A DNA stretch of 64,000 nucleotides from positions 5,694,635 through 5,758,634 of the forward strand of contig JAJEKV010000033.1 in NCBI GenBank assembly GCA_021234155.1. Reading direction: 5' to 3'. The notes beneath the pieces are model-generated. The model was not told where the DNA came from and searched no databases. It worked only from the letters and a program-made list of their open reading frames with translations. The stretch comes from Isoetes taiwanensis (Eukaryota; Streptophyta; Lycopodiopsida; Isoetales; Isoetaceae). Shown here piece after piece: positions 35,793-45,370 of this stretch; the stretch's first letter is position 1, and every line of letters begins with the position of its first letter. Position numbers and translations under genes: made by a program.

Positions 35793-35880
35793 TGCCCGCC
35801 CTCAGTGGTTGGCACGGGGGGGTTTGGGGGGGGTTCAACCCTGTGGGTGGGAGGTTCAATTCTCGCTACCGCGGGAATCC
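35793..35880 (+). mobile_element. tRNA-like / SINE head inside the LTR element
   Basis: CCCTCAGTGGTTGGCACGGG resembles an A box and GGTTCAATTCTC resembles a B box, about 50 bp apart around a G-rich run. It ends ACCGCGGGAATCC. An acceptor stem is not obvious, so a SINE head or degenerate tRNA copy is more likely than a functional tRNA. Confidence 0.35.
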
Positions 35881-35958
35881 TTTTAAGATGAGGTTCAAAG
35901 AGATTGAAAAACTAGACTAGTCTAGCTAGATCTTAGGCTAAGATTCGAATTACCAAGT

Positions 35959-36062
35959 TACTTTTTTTAAATTTTATAACTTTTCAAGCTGTGTTCATCA
36001 ATGTCTTACAGTTTTTTTAAATTTTATAACTTTTCAAGCTGTGTTCATCAATGTCTTACAGC
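35959..36062. repeat. 52-bp tandem duplication
   Basis: TTTTTTTAAATTTTATAACT through GTGTTCATCAATGTCTTACAG occurs twice head to tail with no visible difference, which implies a recent event. It immediately precedes the last leader hairpin unit. Confidence 0.9.
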
Positions 36063-36345
36063 TTGCGCCTCGTCGCAAAACTAAAGTTTAGTTATTGAAC
36101 CAGGCGCGAGCTGTGAGACCACCTTACCCTGTGAGACCACCTTACCTGGCTTATTCTTTTTAGTTTTATTAAGTTCCAATTCACCTAACTGTGCTAATAT
36201 TAAATTCCAATCCACTTAACTGTTACTAGCTTAGCATAAACTACAAAAATGAGAAAAAAATTTCCCACTTTCCGAGGTTCGAGGATCCTATCAAGTTAGT
36301 ACTACTTTGGGAGCATGGCGGTGCTTTGCTCTTGGTCTCCAAGAA

Positions 36346-36362
36346 CATTGCTCTGATACCAC
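36346..36362 (-). promoter_or_regulatory. Primer-binding site (initiator tRNA-Met)
   Basis: On the minus strand TGGTATCAGAGCAATG follows the 5' LTR directly (1-base spacer). TGGTATCAGAGC is the standard complement of the plant initiator tRNA-Met 3' end. This sets the element's orientation and its 5' LTR. Confidence 0.9.
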
Positions 36363-38117
36363 TGTGACGTCCCCTACTCATATACGGTGCACTCACCGTA
36401 TACAAACAGGAGTTCATCCCCCATACCAGCTCCATGCTAATATAGGGCCCTCCACGTATCACGCAACCTTGAAGAGTTCCGATTGGGAAGAATGAAGGGT
36501 CCTTTACCCCTGTCTCCCTCGGGGCCTACCTAGGCAAGCTGAAGCGTAAACATACATGTCAAGTAGTACATGCTAATATAGGGCCCTCCATTATCCTTTG
36601 CAACCTTATAGAGTTCCAGTGGGAAGAATGAAGGGGTCCTTTACCCCGTCTCCCTCGGGGCCTACCTAGGCTGGCGAAGCGTAAAAACATACATGTCATT
36701 AGTACATACATCAACATCATATGACCATCACGAAGGATGGTCCTCCACATATCTGCATAGACAAAGATCAAGACATCACATAGGGAATCCTACCCAAGGC
36801 TCGGACTCAAAGGGATGGTCGACGGCTTGGGTCTCGAGTTCATTGCGCATGTAATTCATGGCAATGGATTTGGGCGGCATAAGAACATGGCATAGGGTTG
36901 TCCACTCCATCCGCCCCTCCCTGTGCACACTTTGCGAGTAGGCCGGAAAAGTGTCGGGACTCGATCAGTAGCCACGGATGCATAGCCGAAGGGCTATTTC
37001 GGGGTCATCATCCCGATTCCCCGATGGGGGCGGTAGGGATCACTCCCTCGAGAGATCTACATGCCGACTCAAGGTGACTAGAGGGCCACCGCCTCAGATT
37101 CGATTGAACCCACTGGAAAGTCATGAACACCACTTCACGGGTGTCGAGCCCATGCCTTACCCACACTCGGTGGTAAGCCATTAGACCTAGTCACAATGAT
37201 CCCCGGTGAGAGGCCTTACACACCGGAGGGATCGCTCAAGAGTCGAACACTAACCTCCTTCTCACCCGGGGCCGGCCCCTCCACCCACAAACTGGTGTGG
37301 TTCTTGTACACAGGCGAATCTATGGTGTGCTAGAGAGGCTAATCTAGGAGCATCTACTACCAAGCTTGAAGTCTCTACCCCCTTCCCAATACAAGGAGTT
37401 CACAGAGATACATCATCCATATACATCATGTAAGAACTAAAGAACATAGATCTAATCTATATCATAGAGTTAGGTTCTTTAGTTAGAGTCTGGTATCTAC
37501 TCATCTAGAGATCTAGATAGTCGCTAAAGGCGATTTAATAGGCTAAACCCATCGATACAATGACTGGAAAACGGTTTAGACCATTAAATCGACTACATAC
37601 CCGATCCATGAGTTGCTCCTCGACGACCGAGTTCGACCATCCCTCTTTGAACCGCTCGAATCAAGAGAAACTAATGGTGCCATTCTCTCGCATCTGAGTC
37701 CGGGAGGCTGATTTTGACTCCTAGAGCAGCCAAAACAGAGCTCTAAAACCCTAGGAACGAAAATGGGCAAGTTAGGGTTCTCCTACTTAAATAGGCAAGG
37801 GTTGGGGCTTAGGGTTTCCAATTATCCCTTTAGGTATGTGGGATAATTGGAAATGGGCCCACTTGCCTTTAATGGCTAGGTGGCCAAATGTGCCTACATG
37901 GAAATGTGTGCACCTAAATGTGCCCACATGGAAATGTGTGCACCTTAATAAATGTGCATGTGCACATTAATAAGAAATGCACATACCTAGCAAGTTGCCC
38001 CCTAGGGCTACTCACCTGGCTACACGCCGCGGCATTACACGTCGGGTTGGAGTGGCGTGTAATGCGCGATCTAGATAAAGAAGATCGCCCCGGGACCGTG
38101 ATATCTTGGCCGGAACA
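36363..38117 (-). repeat. 5' LTR of the 11.9-kb element, with internal duplication
   Basis: This is a direct repeat of 26226-27848. It is 132 bp longer, explained by duplication of the segment CTAATATAGGGCCCTCCA...GGGGCCTACCTAGG (first at about 36430-36540, again at 36567-36680). Promoter and polyadenylation signals should lie in this LTR, but I could not place them. Confidence 0.9.
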
Positions 38118-38355
38118 ATCAATCGAAACGAAAACATGTGAGGATTTGTTTCGGAAGATGGACATGCAGAAAATTGGGGTCGCCTTTCACATCCCATTCA
38201 AGAATACCTCCAAATTTTCGTCCAATTTCTTTGCCATAATATGCAAATTCAATTCAAAGATGTTGTTTCTCCCGGATCATCATGCATATAGGGCCTTTCT
38301 TAGCCAAAAAAATCAGATTCTAGAATGGATAATCAGTGGCAAAAGCGGAAGATAG
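38118..38355 (+). other. Open frame beyond the LTR, unrecognised
   Basis: From the LTR edge a plus frame of about 75 codons reads ETKTCEDLFRKMDMQKIGVA, KNTSKFSSNFFAIICKF and QKNQILEWIISGKSGR, then stops. Residue use is protein-like, but no family is recognised, and the 5' side is replaced by the retrotransposon. It may be an interrupted exon or chance. Confidence 0.25.
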
Positions 38356-38397
38356 TTTTGTTTTATGCATATGTTAAAAGTAGGGGGATTTTGTATT

Positions 38398-38432
38398 GGG
38401 GAAAGGAAATTGGGACTCAATTTCCTTTCCCC
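38398..38432. repeat. Perfect 15-bp hairpin, 5-base loop
   Basis: GGGGAAAGGAAATTG (38398-38412), loop GGACT, then CAATTTCCTTTCCCC (38418-38432). It sits directly beside the left 18-bp inverted repeat at 38433. Confidence 0.9.
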
Positions 38433-38627
38433 ATCAATATGGAAACAGGGGAGCAAAATTTGCCCCCCTTTTCCCCTGCGGCCATGTCTTCGTCTGCTGC
38501 TGTTTTCTAATTGATTTTCGTCGGAACCGACATTTTGATGCGGCTCTCTTGTAAGTATCTAATCCTCCGAAATCCAGCATGTTTTTTAGTGTTGCTACCC
38601 TCTTTTACGTTGATTCTTGTTACAGAA

Positions 38628-38823
38628 CACTACTACAAAAATAGGTAGAAATGGCACAAAAGTGACATTTATTCTCCGCCTTTTTACGGAGCATAAACGT
38701 CACTTTTATGCCATTTGGGGAGCGCAAACGTCATGAATGGCACAAAAGTGACATTTATGCTCCGTAAAAAGGCGGAGCATAAACGTCACTTTTGTGCCAT
38801 TTCTACCTATTTTTGTAGTAGTG
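38628..38823. mobile_element. CACTA-type MITE with GAA target duplication
   Basis: The 196-bp element starts CACTACTACAAAAATAGGTA and ends in its exact inverse. GAA flanks both sides (38625-38627 and 38824-38826). The 3-bp duplication and CACTA end are typical of the CACTA/EnSpm (CMC) superfamily. The interior is almost fully self-complementary, with nested AAAAGTGACATTTAT / ATAAACGTCACTTTT arms. It encodes nothing and must depend on an autonomous partner. Confidence 0.92.
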
Positions 38824-38845
38824 GAACCAAGATTATTTTCACCGA

Positions 38846-39220
38846 TTGAAGATGCAATGCGCAAATGTCTTATCTGCCGATTCTGGCAAAGATTTTGCGT
38901 GGGATTGGGTGCCGGATCCCCCTCCCAACAATTTTGATTTTGGAAGGCAGAGAGAGGATGGTTTGCCAGATTTTGTTTCTAAAATGAGGGCCAGAACTGT
39001 GGCAGTAAGAACCTGGCCGTCAGAATGTCTTCCAAGAAAGAAGCGCCCGACTTGCTGCGAAGATTTCATGGCTGAAGATTTCATGCGCCGGACTTTCATG
39101 CGAAGATTTCTGTTTTCTCTGAAGAAAACAGAGAAAAAAAACAGTGAGAAAAAAACCATGGGAAACCTGCTAAACCAGTCATCCAGAATTGGAAGACCCA
39201 ACTTCCATTCCGGATTGTAG
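38846..39220 (+). other. Exon-like ORF of 124 codons, unrecognised
   Basis: The frame reads CANVLSADSGKDFAWDWVPD, then PPPNNFDFGRQREDGLPDF, MRARTVAVRTW and a basic methionine/arginine-rich end (MRRTFMRRF, KKTEKKNSEKK). Tryptophan and aspartate content look protein-like. The first in-frame ATG is 38846, but the frame may continue an exon cut by the MITE 20 bp upstream. No family was recognised. Confidence 0.35.
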
Positions 39221-39399
39221 GGGGCTGACACGTGTCAGCAGCGAAATGGACGCCAGGGAATAAATGCGACCCTGTTTCCATATTGATAATTAGAGAAGAA
39301 TACAGGGGCATTTTTTGAAATTTTCCTAATATTTATGCCCTTTCCACGTGTCACAAAATTGGATTTGGGATGCGGCTTAAGCCAGTGGATCACGATCTT

Positions 39400-39841
39400 A
39401 GAAAAATGAACGGTCTTTCAAATTCAATGGCCGCTCTGGACCGTCGCCTCTATTGGTAATCACAAAAATAGGGCAGCGTTAGCTCCTCACGGATGCAGCT
39501 GCTCGCAAAGGTAATTTGCTTCTCAAACTCGTTTGCAATTTGCAGCAGGTCTATCCCAGCCGGCATATGTCAGAAAGCTTGCAATCCAAGATTTTTGCTT
39601 TTTTAGCTAGTATGTTCGCCCTAGAAATATATTTTTGAAACCCAAAAGCCCAGCGCGTACAATCCATAGCATAGTCAAGGCAGAGCTGGCCGGACACAGC
39701 TCCTCACAGATTTTGCATTTTTATAAACACTAATTCTGTGTGGGGTGTTTGAAAAGCTGTGGTATATCACTCTCATATTTGTCCTGTTTTCTTGCAGATG
39801 CTTGGGAACATGCTTCAGTAAAGTCAGTGGTGACCACTTCT
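39400..39841 (+). other. Possible promoter and first two exons of a transcript
   Basis: A GC-richer stretch with ATTGG (inverted CCAAT, about 39452) leads to ATGCAGCTGCTCGCAAAG followed by a GTAATTTG donor (39511). At 39797 a strong acceptor (TTTTCTTGCAG) opens a 44-base exon ending at a TCT|GTGAGT donor (39842). The joined frame is very short (MQLLAK, then MLGNMLQ and stop), so this is an untranslated leader, a non-coding RNA or decay. Linkage to the F-box gene 5.5 kb downstream is unproven. Confidence 0.3.
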
Positions 39842-41490
39842 GTGAGTTCTTTACGATTTCAATTCAGTAGTAAGTAAGTATCTTGAACATTAGACAACAT
39901 AATACATAGGCTGATATTTACAATTGGTATGCTATTGTACAATGTTCTAAGAATATATAAACACTCAAACTTGCCATGTAACCTGCTTTTTTCTAGTGCC
40001 ATTAAGATTTCATTTAGGAAACTAGTTGGACAAACTCATTTTCAGAATCTCTTCATTGTTGAATGGATGTTTGTTGTTTGTTGAGATCTACTGTTCATAC
40101 CCAAGCCTTATGGTAAGCAGCTCGCAACCACCTTATTTTTTTTTGCTATAAGGCTTGTTTTCTGTCTCCAGAAGTTATAGTCGCATGTGGGAGGAAAATG
40201 GCTTGTCAAACAGTTAAGTCTGCATCCATGTACAGCTGCTCAAGCCTGGTAAATTACAGACAAGCCAAAAATGCTTATAGTCACAAGCCAATGCCTCCTT
40301 CGGGATGCTACATGATCTGACTAGTATAAAGAAGATGAAAGGACGAAACGAACAGTTTTGTTGCAGAATGAGCATGGTCTGAGGCTAAAATCGTATGCAT
40401 TCTGCAACTTTAGGAATCTACACTGTTGCAGATACTTTCTCCCTTCTGCAACAACGTGAAGGAATTAGTGGACGACCAAGATTGTGCTTAACTTCCAAAT
40501 GTTGTGTTAGTACACTTACACATCAAAATTCTTATGAGAGTTAGAAGCTATATCAGGGATCTTACCAACTGTTTAAATAAAGTAGCATCACATGCTGCTG
40601 CGGCATTTGCTTTAACTCACCCTTTTCATGAGTAGCAGCAGATGCTTTGCATTTAAAATCTCACCAACAATTCTTTAGTCTATCCATGTTTATCGTTTTC
40701 CTTTTTATCCTTTAGATCATGTGGAATCTTCCACATTAGGGGCCAGGTTGCCAAAAAGAAAAAAGAAACAAAAACAAAAACAAAAAAAAGCCTATTAATG
40801 GTGTTGCACAAGCATTGCTTTATTGAAAAACATAAGATATATACAAAAGGGCCTGATACAACTGCAAACCCTCAGATCCCATTTATGCTATTTAAGCTTG
40901 AATGCAACCAACTTTCCGAGGATTCAAACCTCCAAGCCACAGTGGCCTCTTCAGAGCCCTCATTAGAAAACAAGAAAACAACAAAAGAGACAATCATGAA
41001 TCTGCTATTACCAGGTCAATAATCTGGACAAAAATAGGCGCCCTTTTTATCTGTATCAGCGGTTAGATAACGTCTACATTGATCTGCTTTCCGTCCACCT
41101 TGGACCCCAAATAGAAACGATCCAGGCCATGAAAGAAACGTACCACCTTGCCTTTTTATGCCCCTGAACAGAAGTTTATTACAATGGGTTAGATACGGCA
41201 TGCCAAAATTGAGGCATTAAACATTTCTTGCATTAACCACTCATTGATTTTACGCAACCTGCGTTAGGGCAAAACTTTAAACCAATTTAGAAATTTTTCT
41301 ATTGTTCCCTCAATTAGTAAATTAGGCATTAGGTTGAAACAAGGGAAACCCATTTTGCCACCTCAACAAAGTTCCTTCCTATTGGAACTAGGATTTTATA
41401 GTTTTTGAAGCTTGTTCATATACAAAGCGGAGGCTCAAAGTGACAAGAAACTTGTTTGTTGATGTGCAAAAACGGACAAAGCCAGGCACA
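39842..41490. other. Intronic or intergenic, nothing recognised
   Basis: Short pyrimidine tracts and an A-rich run at 40755-40790 are the only notable features. No exon or repeat boundary is supported. Confidence 0.4.
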
Positions 41491-41497
41491 ACCTGGC

Positions 41498-41692
41498 AGA
41501 AAGAATTGCACTTCTCTTTGCCATGGAAGAGAAAACCAATCGAAGCAAGTTAATAAAAAGGGCGATTATAGGTCTAAGATTGCCATATGGACAAGTAAAA
41601 ATTGCACCTCTCTTTGCTATGGAGGGGAAAACCAGCGAGCTAATAGGAAATGTGTTTTTAGGTCTAGGATTGCCACATGGATAAGTAAGACA
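41498..41692. repeat. Diverged tandem duplication, ~95-bp unit
   Basis: AATTGCACTTCTCTTTGCCA at about 41501 recurs as AATTGCACCTCTCTTTGCTA at about 41599. Both are followed by GGAAAACCA, TTTAGGTCTA-type and GATTGCCAYATGGA segments. Confidence 0.85.
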
Positions 41693-41939
41693 ATGATTTT
41701 GACATCATGGGGATGCACTCCTAGTCTTCTCTTTGTGAAAGAAAAAAGCAATAAAATGGCGTCTTAAGTCCTCACTCTTACTAGGATTTAAAAAAAAAAA
41801 AAACATTGGTCTTTGAAAACTTTATCTTACCATCATTCAACTTTGTATCATTTAGAATCCTATTGTTTTTAGGTTTTTAAGCACTTTGTTAATAAAGGGA
41901 ATTCTACTTCTTTCCTAGCAAACGGTCTACATATCTTTC

Positions 41940-42094
41940 ATTTGCCCCTTCCCCTCAGGGACATACGCTTGTCCTTTAAAGGTCCCAAGAGAGACTTGAA
42001 CACAAGGCCTCCTAATTGGTAGGCCCCTAAGATGGGACTACAATACATGCCTATAAGGCATGAAGGACCACATGGAAGAATAAATACCGACCCC

Positions 42095-42128
<34 letters not shown>

Positions 42129-42255
42129 AAAGGGACATATGCTGGTCCCTTAAATGTCCCAAGAGAGACTTGAACGCAAGGCCTCCTAATTGGTAGGCCT
42201 TCTAAGACGGGTCTATAATATATGCCTATAAGGTATGAAGGATTAAGTGGAAGAA
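41940..42255 (-). repeat. Repeated B-box-bearing unit separated by poly(A)
   Basis: Two units (about 41953-42090 and 42131-42255) share GGGACATAYGCT, TCCCAAGAGAGACTTGAACR, AAGGCCTCCTAATTGGTAGG and TGCCTATAAGGYATGAAGGA. Between them is a run of about 30 A. On the minus strand GTTCAAGTCTC looks like a Pol III B box, so these may be SINE copies, one inserted next to the other. Confidence 0.6.
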
Positions 42256-42258
42256 TGA

Positions 42259-42405
42259 ATATAGATAGATAGATATTAATTTAACGTCCACGAGACCCTA
42301 CAACGAGCCATGGGACGAGTCTATACATAGTGTGACTTTAGGCAGCCTCGAACTCAAGATATACATGTTCTAGAACTAGTGTGTTACCACTAGACCAAAG
42401 GCCCA
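42259..42405 (-). mobile_element. tRNA-derived SINE, TATC-tailed (same family as 51.74 kb)
   Basis: On the minus strand it begins TTTGGTCTAGTGGTAACACA (A box) and CTTGAGTTCGAGGCTGCC (B box). It ends GGACGTTAAAT followed by TATC units. Head and tail match the plus-strand copy at 51735-51940, while the body between differs. Internal Pol III promoter boxes imply RNA-mediated spread using LINE machinery. Confidence 0.8.
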
Positions 42406-42409
42406 CACA

Positions 42410-43276
42410 TCAGATAGAGCTACCTAGATCAACATGTAGTACAATCTGCATGAATCTATAAACCTAAGCACTAATATCTTGGTTCAGGAAATTCCCCGGA
42501 ACCCTTGTAAGCTACCGTGTAAATCTAAAAATTCACACTACGATTTTGAGATAGCAAGAAAATTTCCTGCTAAAAATATTGATTTCTGGTTACTTCCGGC
42601 AGGAATTGAGTGGGAGCATGGCGGTGGTAGGCTGGGCTAGATCCAGCAGGAAATTTGACTTCTATGCTTAAAATTTTTCCCGAACCAAGACTAATGTAAT
42701 AAGAAGCAAGACGATTTGTAGAATTCACTAGGGCAAGTATGCAGCCCACTAGTCACAATCCTTCTCATGGATGATGAGCATGAGACATTAACGGGCATCA
42801 TGATACCTATAGGATTCTTTGTAAATATATGCACGCGGCAAATAAGAATAATAAGCAACCACTATTGCATTCACATGAATAATGCATGCAATCCAAAGTG
42901 CAGCATAGCTAGCATAAGATTTGGCTTGGTATGAGGTATCAAATTGATATAGTTTATAGTGTCCTTCATAATCCCACCCGTAGTCATCCTTGTGAATAAA
43001 AGAAGCAACAAAATGGTACATGCATACTTCCTTATATCTTTACCTTAGCTAGGATTGTACTAGTATAATGTAGTATTGTCTTTATATAAATGCCAAAAAG
43101 ATTATACCAAAATCATGAGATTCTTAGTATATTGCACAAAAAAAATCATCAATCTCAAGGTTAACCATCTCTTACCAGACTTATAGAGATCAAGCTTTAC
43201 CGTGGGTTAAAGGGTTACTCTAGAAATATCAATATGGTGAAGATAATAATTTCACATAAAGCTTAGAATGAATTTG
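42410..43276. other. No supported gene
   Basis: AT-rich DNA. The minus frame at 43021-42788 (YHFVASFIHKDDYGWDYEG) is tyrosine-rich but matches nothing I know and lacks splice context. Confidence 0.4.
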
Positions 43277-43558
43277 TTGTCAAAGCATGGAGGTGGGGGG
43301 CATATTTGCGCCAGCCAAGCACTCCCTAAGCACCTACTATTGAAATTTTTTACTTTTTTTTATCTTTTTTTCTATAACTCCAATGAAGCTGAAATCTTGT
43401 ATTCCAAGGCATAACATGAATGCGTTTCAGGGAAAAATATTAAGAAAATAAAATAAAAATATTTTTCAAAAATACAAAGAAAATAGCCCCAGAAAGCACC
43501 CACTAAGCACCATGTGTTGCTGACACAAAACGTGTCCCCCACATCCATGCTTTGGCAA
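43277..43558. mobile_element. MITE with 23-bp terminal inverted repeats
   Basis: TTGTCAAAGCATGGAGGTGG at 43277 is inverted at the right end (on the minus strand from 43558, TTGCCAAAGCATGGATGTGG). That gives 23-bp ends with two mismatches. The 282-bp body contains T runs and AAGCACC...GGTGCTT words just inside both ends. It has no ORF and no clear target duplication. An older, interrupted copy is at 6.9-7.6 kb. Confidence 0.85.
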
Positions 43559-44406
43559 GATTTATGACCCATATGTTCACCTAATAGCCGATGTACCCTA
43601 GAATACATGTATAAAAATCGTATGTGGATGCAAGTGCCCAGAAATTTAACCATGCCTATTCCGTATGCAGACCAAATCCCATTTATCAAGTATATTGGTC
43701 GTTCTTGCATGTGCTATTATAGGATTATAAGCAACATATATTCACATCTAGTTACAAGGTAGTAAGATGAAGGAGATAAAGCGTGAAAGTGAGCAATGCC
43801 ACCATGATTAAAGCTGGAATTTTAATTTCTTAAGTATATGCTTTTACTGGTTGCCAGCACTTTAAAGTAGCTCTTGACATTGTTCTGCAGATGCAACTTG
43901 GTGGGTTTCTAGATTCATTTCTTATGATAATATATTGTTGTGCTGGGAAAGCAAAGGTTTTGTTAAACCTTCGAACTTTAAAGAACATTAGCAACCCAGA
44001 ACGTGCTTCTTAATATGTATACTAAGTGTGGCATGGAGAATAAATATTATATTTGACTAAATGGCTTTGCATAACATCGCTTTTTATTTGTAGTCCTTAC
44101 AAAACATATGCACGTCATAGTAATTGAATTTAATTTTGAAAAAAAAATGAAAGAAAGATATAGTTTCTGATGTAGGGACATTCTGCAGTTTTCTAGTTGC
44201 ATGGCACTTATTCTGGAAAAGATTCATGACATTCTTATGTTTTAAGTCGTATATTAAAGTCCATAACATTCAGACATTCGCAGCATCATAATTGCATTGA
44301 CAACCTTCTTGAGAAGTTATAAAATATGTAGAAGAATGTAAACGGGTTAAGACCATGATTAGTTGTATGCTCCAACGACTTGACGTTGTATTATTGTACT
44401 GACCAT

Positions 44407-44685
44407 CTCGTTTCATGCAAACCCTATAAAATCTTTCCTCTCTACGCAAATGCTTGCATGCTTGCACAAGTTGATATCAAAATCCAACATTAACATTTCA
44501 GTATTTCAATTCCCAAGGTTAGCAATATAAGAATATCATCCAACCCTCGTTTCATGCAAACCCTATAAAATCTTTCCTCTCTACACAAATGCTTGCATGC
44601 TTGCACAAGTTGATATCAAACTCCAACGTTAACATTTCAGTATTTCAATTCCCAAGCGTAGCAATATAAGAATATCATCCAACCC
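44407..44685. repeat. 139-bp tandem duplication, two near-identical copies
   Basis: CTCGTTTCATGCAAACCCTA starts copies at 44407 and 44546. Only about five differences were noticed (for example TACGCAAA versus TACACAAA). This is the youngest-looking duplication in the window. The flanks, 43559-44406 and 44690-45370, hold no supported gene. Confidence 0.93.
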
Positions 44686-45370
44686 TGCAACCTATGGGGC
44701 TTTAATTTTAAAATGTCACAACTCCAACAAGATGGAAATCTAGATGCTATAGTACATGCAAACTTCGTTATATCTTTACTTTAACTAGGAATCCAAAGAC
44801 ACATTGCTATCCTTTGTTGTGAACACTGCTTAGATTTATCTCACCATTTAGAACATACAATGAAATTTGTATCTTCCACAACATTTAGGTTTTAAGCACA
44901 TTGTTAACAGAGCACCCTTATTTGTTTCCTAGCATAATGGCAATATAGAGTGCTTTCAGTGTGCTTGCTACTATCAAATGGAGTCCATAATACCTATAAG
45001 ATATTAAATACTATTCAACTTTTAAATTGACTTAGTGATTGCTTTTCATCCCAAAAAAGGGAGAACAAAATAAAAGGAAAGGAAAAGAAACTATACTATG
45101 TACATTATTTTTTATAACACTAATACCTTTGCAATTCTTTGTGAAGCTCCAAAAAGAGAACCACCAAGTTGCATCAAAGAAGTGGCCTTTCTGAAAGGAG
45201 TCTCATGAAGCAGTGCAGAAACTCTCATGCCGATCCCTGCACAATGTCTTTCTTCTTCTCTTGAAATAATCCTACCACATTTATAGCACTAGGTTGATCC
45301 GACCTATCAAAATCAGACGTAAATCCAAAAGCAAATGTAAAACTTATTTGAACTTATACATGGTCTTCTG

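Larger units (their letters stand above)
34620..36125 (-). repeat. Series of GTCTCAC...GTGAGAC hairpin units in the leader
   Basis: Three units of about 70 bp (34696-34762, 34996-35062 and 35188-35257) begin GGTCTCAC and end in GCTGTGAGAC, with CRCCTSG arms and a CAAAACTAA..TTTTTG-type loop. A fourth at 36058-36119 keeps the loop and right arm. Between them ACCCCTTA..GGTCAATTTGGAG and TTTGGTC recur. The arms pair within each unit for about 20 bp with few mismatches. They lie just downstream of the PBS in element orientation. Confidence 0.8.
26226..38117 (-). mobile_element. 11.9-kb LTR retrotransposon, both LTRs, no recognisable pol
   Basis: Two closely related LTRs (26226-27848 and 36363-38117) in direct orientation start TGTGACGTCCCC and end in CA. 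The bases outside are ATCAG (26221-26225) and ATCAA (38118-38122), a 4/5 target duplication. A primer-binding site for initiator tRNA-Met abuts the right LTR and a polypurine tract abuts the left, so the element reads on the minus strand. The 8.5-kb interior holds a long hairpin-bearing leader, a block of gag-like broken frames and an AT-rich 3' region with tandem repeats. I found no RT, RNase H, integrase or protease motif. This fits a large non-autonomous derivative, or an element whose pol is lost. Confidence 0.85.
38433..39287 (+). other. Segment bounded by 18-bp inverted repeats, carries exon-like ORF
   Basis: ATCAATATGGAAACAGGG at 38433-38450 is exactly inverted at 39270-39287. Between them are a later CACTA-type MITE (38628-38823) and a plus frame. 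The arrangement is that of a small DNA element that has picked up host sequence, but no transposase or target duplication confirms this. Confidence 0.4.

Noticed and set aside
35793-35880. Functional tRNA gene in the LTR element
   Set aside because: The middle is an irregular G run, and the acceptor stem does not pair. A SINE head or degenerate copy is more likely.
37918-38355. 145-codon ORF as one gene across the LTR edge
   Set aside because: The first third is LTR sequence. Only the part after 38117 is possibly genic, and it is listed separately.
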